64,000 bases of DNA from Aphidius gifuensis (lineage: Eukaryota > Arthropoda > Insecta > Hymenoptera > Braconidae): NCBI RefSeq assembly GCF_014905175.1, contig NC_057791.1, positions 16,062,177-16,126,176 of the forward strand, written 5' to 3'. The notes below the pieces were generated by a model. That model saw only the letters and a program-made list of their open reading frames with translations. It ran no database searches and was not told the origin of the DNA. Positions 57,963 to 64,000 of the stretch are shown in pieces. Position numbers and translations under genes: made by a program. Every line of letters begins with the position of its first letter. The first letter of the stretch is position 1.

Positions 57963-60900
57963 ATGACATTACGAAATTTTAAAATAGCCAGCCGGCTTAA
58001 TTTATTATTTTTTTTTGTATTGTGGAGCTTTGGTAGTAGTGCTCGTGGATTAAAATGGAATAATGGTAAAACGTGTTTTTTTATATTATTATAAATTTTT
58101 TTTTATATATTATTATAATAACATGTAGATAGATTTATAATTTAAAAATAAATAAAAAAAACTAATGCCAGTAACAAAAAAAAATAAAAAAATATGTATC
58201 TAAATAACTGTCAGAATGAAAATTCTATAAATATAAACATTAAGTTTTTAACACAAGAAAAACTTTATGTGATATTTAACTCAGTGTTTTGTGCCACCTA
58301 TCTTTTCTTGAATTTATATTTAGCATTTCTAGTATCTACGTATAATACGCTTGATGTGAAACAAACACTTTTTTTTTTTTTATCTCTTAGTCCTTCCACG
58401 TGACATATCACGTGTGTAATAGTAATTTTGATGTATTATTATTATCCATCCATTATTGTCTTTTCAAACCAGTCTAAACTGATGAAATTTATTTTTCCAT
58501 AATTAAATACATTGTACTTTTTAGAATATCAAATTTTTTTGCTAATAACTATAAAAAAACACAAAAAAAAAAAACAACAACAGGTGGGATTTGATCCTGA
58601 AATGTTCAATTATTATTTTTTTGATAGAAAAAAATGAGTTATCAGCTGAAAATAAGTGAAAAAATTTAAATTTTAAAACGTTTAAATAATTTATAAATAA
58701 TTTAGTTGTTGTTTTAAAAAAAAAATCATTTATTAATAAAAAAAAAAGAAAAATCTATGGGGTATTTCACGTCAAAACAGGCGCGAAAATTTAGAGTTTC
58801 TTTATATTCTTGAAATTTTTACTGCTTTGTATTATTATAAATTATTTAAATTAATATTTTTATTTCTAGATTTAATTGGAAATAATAAAATAACAAAAAC
58901 TAAAGGTTTATATCCGTCAACTTTTAATGTTGCATTAAAAGCTGAAATATATGCAAATGCAACATGTGGTGAAGATGGTCCTGAAAAATATTGTAAATTA
59001 TCTGACTCACGTAAATGTGAAATATGTGATGCAAAAAGTCCAGATCCTGCTAAACAACACAATATATATAATGTACTTAATTCAAAAGCTGGTAAATGGT
59101 GGCAAAGTCCAACATTGGCACAAGGTGATCGTTACGAATACATTGACATAACTTTGGATCTCAAACAGGCAATTAAATCTACAAATAATTTCCATTAACT
59201 TTCAATTATTTATGAAATATATATCAACTTATTTAAAGTATTTATTTTAGATTTATCAAATTGAAAACGTCATAGTTAAAGCAGCAATATCACCAAAACC
59301 TGCATCATGGATTTTAATGAGATCAATTGATGGTGAAAAATTTCAAGTATGGCAATATTATGCAAGAAGTGAAGAAGAATGTTGGACAAGATATTCAATT
59401 CCTTCAACTTCAAAAACTGCTTCACTTGGTGATGATGAAGTTGTGTGTACAACAATGCATTCACAACAAAAACCTGTTGAAAATGGCGAGGTAATTATTC
59501 AAATTTAAATTAAATTATATTTGTTTTTTTTTTTTTTTCATTTGATTTTATTGAATTTCAATAAATTTTTGTCAGATTCTTACACGTTTAATGAACAGAG
59601 GTCCTGGTGCTTCTTCTCATAGCTTGAATGTTCAAGAATTTAGTAAAGCAAGATACATTAGATTGAGTCTTCAAGGTCTTCAACGTAATGGTAACACAAT
59701 TGAAGATAAACAAAGATCATTTTATTCAATAAGAGAAATTAGAGTTATTGGTAGATGTTTGTGCTCTGGACATGCATCAGGATGTCGTTACAGTAGCACC
59801 CATGAGGTAAATTATTTCTGCTAACATATTAACTTTATTATAATAATTATTTTATATATATATATATATTTTTTTCAAGCGTTATGTATGTGAATGTGAG
59901 GGTAATACTTGTGGTGAAAATTGTGATACATGTTGTCCATTGTACAATCAAACTCCATGGAAATTAAGAACATCTGATAAAGGATTTCAATGTGAAAAAT
60001 GTAATTGTCATGGTCATGCAAATTCATGTAGATATGATAAAAATATTGCATCACAATATCTATCATTGGATACATTTGGACAATTTAAAGGTGGTGGTGT
60101 TTGTATAAATTGCACTGATCATACAACAGGAATTAATTGTGAAAAATGTCAAAATGGATATTACAGACCAAATGGAGTATCACCTTATGCTTCTCAGCCT
60201 TGTAAACTTTGTGATCATTGTAGTTTAAGAGGTAGTACTGGTTTTTGTACACCTGATGATAATTATACAGGCAAGGTAATGTCTATGAAATAATTTTTTA
60301 AAATTTGTTTATTAATTTTAAATTTGATAATTCAGGTAGCAGGTGCTTGTGATTGTAAAATTGGATACTCTGGTTATAAGTGTGATCAATGTGCAGCAGG
60401 TTATCGACAATATCCAGAATGTATGCGTTGTCCATGTGATTCAAGAGGTATTTTACCATCACACGATTGTGAAGGTGAATGTCTTTGTAAAATGCATGTT
60501 GATGGTGAATTATGTGATCGTTGCAAGTCTGGTTATTTTGCTTTGAGCCATGATAATCATGATGGTTGTTTAAAATGTGATTGTTTTGGTATTGCTAGTG
60601 ATTGCAAAGCTGCAAGACTTAGATATGAATCAGTAAGTTTATTATTTTGTTTTATAATTAAACTTGAAGAATTTATATTTATCAATGTTACTTTTAGATA
60701 TCAACTATTGAGGGTTGGCGTGTAACAGACATAAAAACAACAAGAATAATTTCTCCAACTTTTGATCCTGAAAGTGGATGTCTGATAATTACATCAAATG
60801 AACTTGAATTTGATACTCCATTCTGGCTTGCACCAAAATTATATTCAGGAAATCGTTTGTCTTCTTATGGAAGTACTTTATCTTATAGAGTTTCTTGGTC

Positions 60901-63900
60901 TGTTATGCGAGGTGATACTAGTGGTAAACCAAACATTGAGCCAAACATTGTCCTTGTCGTAAGTATTTTTCAAGTCATCTGTTAAATTTTAAACTCTATT
61001 TTTATATTATTTTTTTTTGATGATGTAAATTAGGGAGCAAATGGCATGACAATTGCTTGTGGTAAAGAACAATACACAACTCAAGAAGCTAATATTTTGA
61101 TTGTTCTTACTGAGCATAATTGGTATCATGTTCAAAGTGATATGATAAGTCAAACCATTGATTATCATGGTGAGCCAGTTACAAGAGCCGAGTTCTTACG
61201 TGTATTAACTGATATCAAATACTTGATGATTCGTGCCAAGTATCATTCAGAACAAGTAGATGGAAGGTAAATTATTAAATAAAAAACAAGCTTAATATCT
61301 TGATGATTACCTGGCTTCATTAAACTGTATGAATTATAAATTTTTTTACAGTTTTCATTCAGCTATTTTGCCAATTGGTGAACATTCATATAATGATGGT
61401 ATTGAAAGTTTAGTTGAACAATGCTATTGTCCAGAAGGATATGCTGGTTTTTCATGTGAAAATTGTGCTTGGGGTTATGCAAAAATAATAACAAATAGTT
61501 CAAGTTATAATAATCATCATGAATGTATTAAATGTGACTGCAACAATCATGCTGGAACGTGTGATCTTTTTCTGGGTCAATGTGAGGTAATGTTAAATTA
61601 TATAATAATTAATAAATATAGTTGAAAATTAAATAGCATGATTTGTTTAATTGTTTATTTATTAGACTAGACTTATATCCAGTAGGATGATGGAGACAAA
61701 CGGTGAGATCTCAGTATTACAGACAAAATGAAGGAATAATGGTTGCCTGATGCAATAAGTACATTAGTACAGGTGATAAACTAATAGCTTAACTAATAAA
61801 ATATAAAAAAAAGCACATCAGACAATGCTATAATGTTATGCGCTGAACAAATTTACTGTGCACTTTGAATTAATTTTTTAATTTATTATCATCATTTAAC
61901 TGAGTTGAGATTTGTTTCTATAATTTATATTATTTATTAAGGTTTAGTTTATAATTTTTAGGATACATATAAAATCATTTATAAACAACATGATTACCAC
62001 AATGATAATTAATCAATATTTTATTATTTTTTATATTTATATATATCGTTTTTCTTTTCATTATCAAAGGTTTGTGAGCATCATACCATTGGAATTAAAT
62101 GTGAAAGATGTGTATCTGGATTTTATGGTGATCCAACAAGAGGTTCTTCAAGTGATTGTAAACCATGTGCTTGTCCATTGATTGAATCATCAAATCAATT
62201 CAGTCCAAGTTGTCAATTAGATGATAGTTCAAATGACAATTATGTTTGTACTCAATGTCTTGAAGGATACACTGGTGATCATTGTGAAAGGTATGATTTT
62301 TGCTTGTTTGTTTTCTTAATTCAAATAATAAAAACTGTTTTTTTTTTAACAGTTGTGATATTGGTTATTTTGGAGATCCAACAAAACTTGGTGATAAATG
62401 TAAACCTTGTCCTTGTAATGGTGGAACATGTGATCAAAAAACTGGTGATTGTTTAGAGTGTCGAGGAAATACAGATGGTCCAAAATGTGACAGATGTAAA
62501 GAGTCATATTATGGTGATCCAATTGAGCAAAATTGTACAGGTAATAAAACAATAAACCATATTTCAATGATTAATTATTATTAAATTATTGTATTATTTT
62601 TAATAGCATGTAGCTGTAATTCACTTGGAAGCAGATCAAATCTATGTGATACAACAAGTGGACAATGTCTTTGTAAGCCATTTTTTACAGCTCTTGATTG
62701 TTCATCATGTGTATCAGGCTATGGTAATGTTACTGCTGGATGTCAAGAATGTGATTGTGGTATAGGAGCTGATACTATTCCCTGTGATTCATTTACTGGA
62801 ATTTGTATTTGTTTGCCAGGAGTTGTTGGTAATAAATGTGATCGTTGTGATAAAGATCATTATGGATTATCAAAAAATGGTTGTTATGGTAAGTAATTAC
62901 TAGTCATTCAAAGTATGATTAATACGAATAGAATTGTAAATTAATTAATCTCTTTATTTTTAGAATGTCAATGTAATGTAATTGGCTCGTATTCAACATC
63001 ATGTGACATTAATACTGGACAATGTGATTGCAGAGAAAATTTTATTGGATCCAAGTGTCATCAATGTGAGGTATAAATTATTTAAAATTAATTCGAACAT
63101 TGTTTTAATTAACATAATTTACATTTGAAATAATTAACATATTTTAAAGGTGGGTTATTGGGGTATAACAACTAAAAATAGTTGTATCCCATGTAATTGC
63201 AACGCAGTTGGATCTTTGGATTTGTCTTGTGATGATACAGGACAGTGTCAATGTCGTCCAGGTGTAACTGGAAAACAATGTGATAGTTGTAAGCCAGGAT
63301 ACTATGGTTTTACATCAAATGGTTGTCAAGGTAAGCTTGTATATTTTACAAATGTAATATTAAAATATTAATAATAAATAAATATTTTTAGTTTGTGAAC
63401 GATGTGATAAACTGGGTCACATATGTGATCAAGATACAGGTAGTTGTCGTTGTCCAAAATTAAGTTTTGGTGAACATTGTGATAGATGCAGACCAGATTC
63501 TTATGGATTAATACCAGGAATTGGATGTAAGTCTTGTGCTTGTGAATCGGGTTCAATAAAATCACAATGTGATTCAAATGGACAATGTCGCTGTCGATTG
63601 GGTTTTCTTGGTCTCAAATGTGATCAATGTGCACCAGGTTATTATGGTTATCCAAGATGTAAACCTTGTGGATGTAATAGAGGAGGAACAATTAATTGTA
63701 TCAATGGTAATTGTTCTTGTGATCATACTGGACAATGTCCATGTAAAAAACATGCAATAGGAAAACGTTGTGATGAATGTGAACCAGGTACATTTGGATT
63801 AGATCAAAATAATCCAAATGGTTGTACAAAATGCTTCTGTTTTGGTCGATCAACTTCATGCTCTCAGGCAAATCTTAGCTGGAGTCAACAACGTTTATTA

Positions 63901-63945
63901 CAACCAAGAGCTCTTCGTATCAATGGATCATCTAATTTTATTTCA
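57963..63945 (+). CDS. wb: Laminin alpha chain, wing blister type (5' part; gene continues)
   Basis: Fifteen exons are in view: 57963-58065, 58870-59168, 59251-59490, 59576-59806, 59880-60275, 60336-60632, 60698-60958, 61034-61266, 61352-61586, 62070-62290, 62353-62540, 62607-62888, 62964-63070, 63150-63330 and 63392-63945, for 1276 residues. A signal peptide (LLFFFVLWSFGSSARG) leads to a laminin N-terminal domain (about 35-290, AEIYANATCGEDGPE), a few LE modules, an L4 domain (about 523-690, IEGWRV, FWLAPKLY) containing RGD at 593-595, and many LE modules with paired Cys. An LN domain with few LE modules before the first L4 is the plan of alpha-1/2-type chains such as wing blister, not of LanA. 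It is a basement-membrane protein. Intron 2 begins with GC (gcaatt at 59169). Confidence 0.92.
58066..58869 (+). other. Laminin intron 1
   Basis: About 800 bases between the signal-peptide exon and the LN domain. A/T-rich; no element recognised. The open frame that begins at 58827 is exon 2 read back into the intron. Confidence 0.6.
61587..62069 (+). other. Laminin intron 9
   Basis: The longest intron of the LE region (483 bases), with a less A/T-rich patch (about 61670-61790) of no recognised identity. No LE-type exon (Cys-rich, in frame) is hidden in it. Confidence 0.5.
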
Positions 63946-64000
63946 GTAAGAAATTGCAAATATAAAATTACGTAATTAATTACTAATAATTATTATTATT

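Overview
This is a eukaryotic nuclear window of very high A+T content, with short GT-AG introns, long homopolymer runs and insect gene content (a wing blister-type laminin, a Hasp-like WAP/sushi protein, serine-enriched protein gprs, a Pgant glycosyltransferase). Gene style and base composition suggest an insect, probably a hymenopteran of the parasitoid-wasp kind; the species is inference only. No prokaryotic, organellar or CRISPR feature was seen.

Left half, about 1-37,400: a young, locally amplified multigene array. Seven intronless MATH-BTB (SPOP-like) genes all lie on the + strand (7721, 11616, 15324, 20244, 23753, 29537, 34375). Between them lie copies of a leucine-rich-repeat gene family. 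Two are intact on the - strand (17468-19032 and 31799-33235), each head to head with a MATH-BTB gene. One intact copy is on the + strand at the left edge (1650-3230), and several are broken. Exon fossils of a third, unidentified family, a conserved upstream module and an A/T-rich block present four times fill the rest. Between two tail-to-tail LRR copies (3430-5620) lies a cluster of broken pieces of unrelated host genes: a SNRNP40-like WD repeat, a Q/N/F/G-rich protein with NPF and FGG motifs, and RIOK3. The single-exon spliceosome gene CDC5L (26667-28979, - strand) sits inside the array.

Right half, about 37,400-64,000: ordinary single-copy genes. In order: an unrecognised four-exon gene (37496-38842, +); a secreted WAP plus eight-sushi protein like Hasp (39140-41344, -); a type II membrane, glycosyltransferase-like protein (42470-43752, +); the BTB protein gprs (45079-46876, -) with a 101-residue in-frame extension beyond its TAA stop; a possible two-exon micro-gene (47249-48348, +); a complete 11-exon polypeptide GalNAc-transferase (50526-53546, +); a long A/T-rich intergenic stretch; and the first 15 exons of a laminin alpha chain of the wing blister type (57963 to beyond the window).

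The array genes have the look of a ubiquitin-ligase adaptor family. MATH-BTB proteins normally join substrates to Cullin-3, and here the BTB half is nearly constant while the MATH half varies. The LRR family may also be a recognition protein. A joint role is suggested only by their alternating, divergent arrangement.
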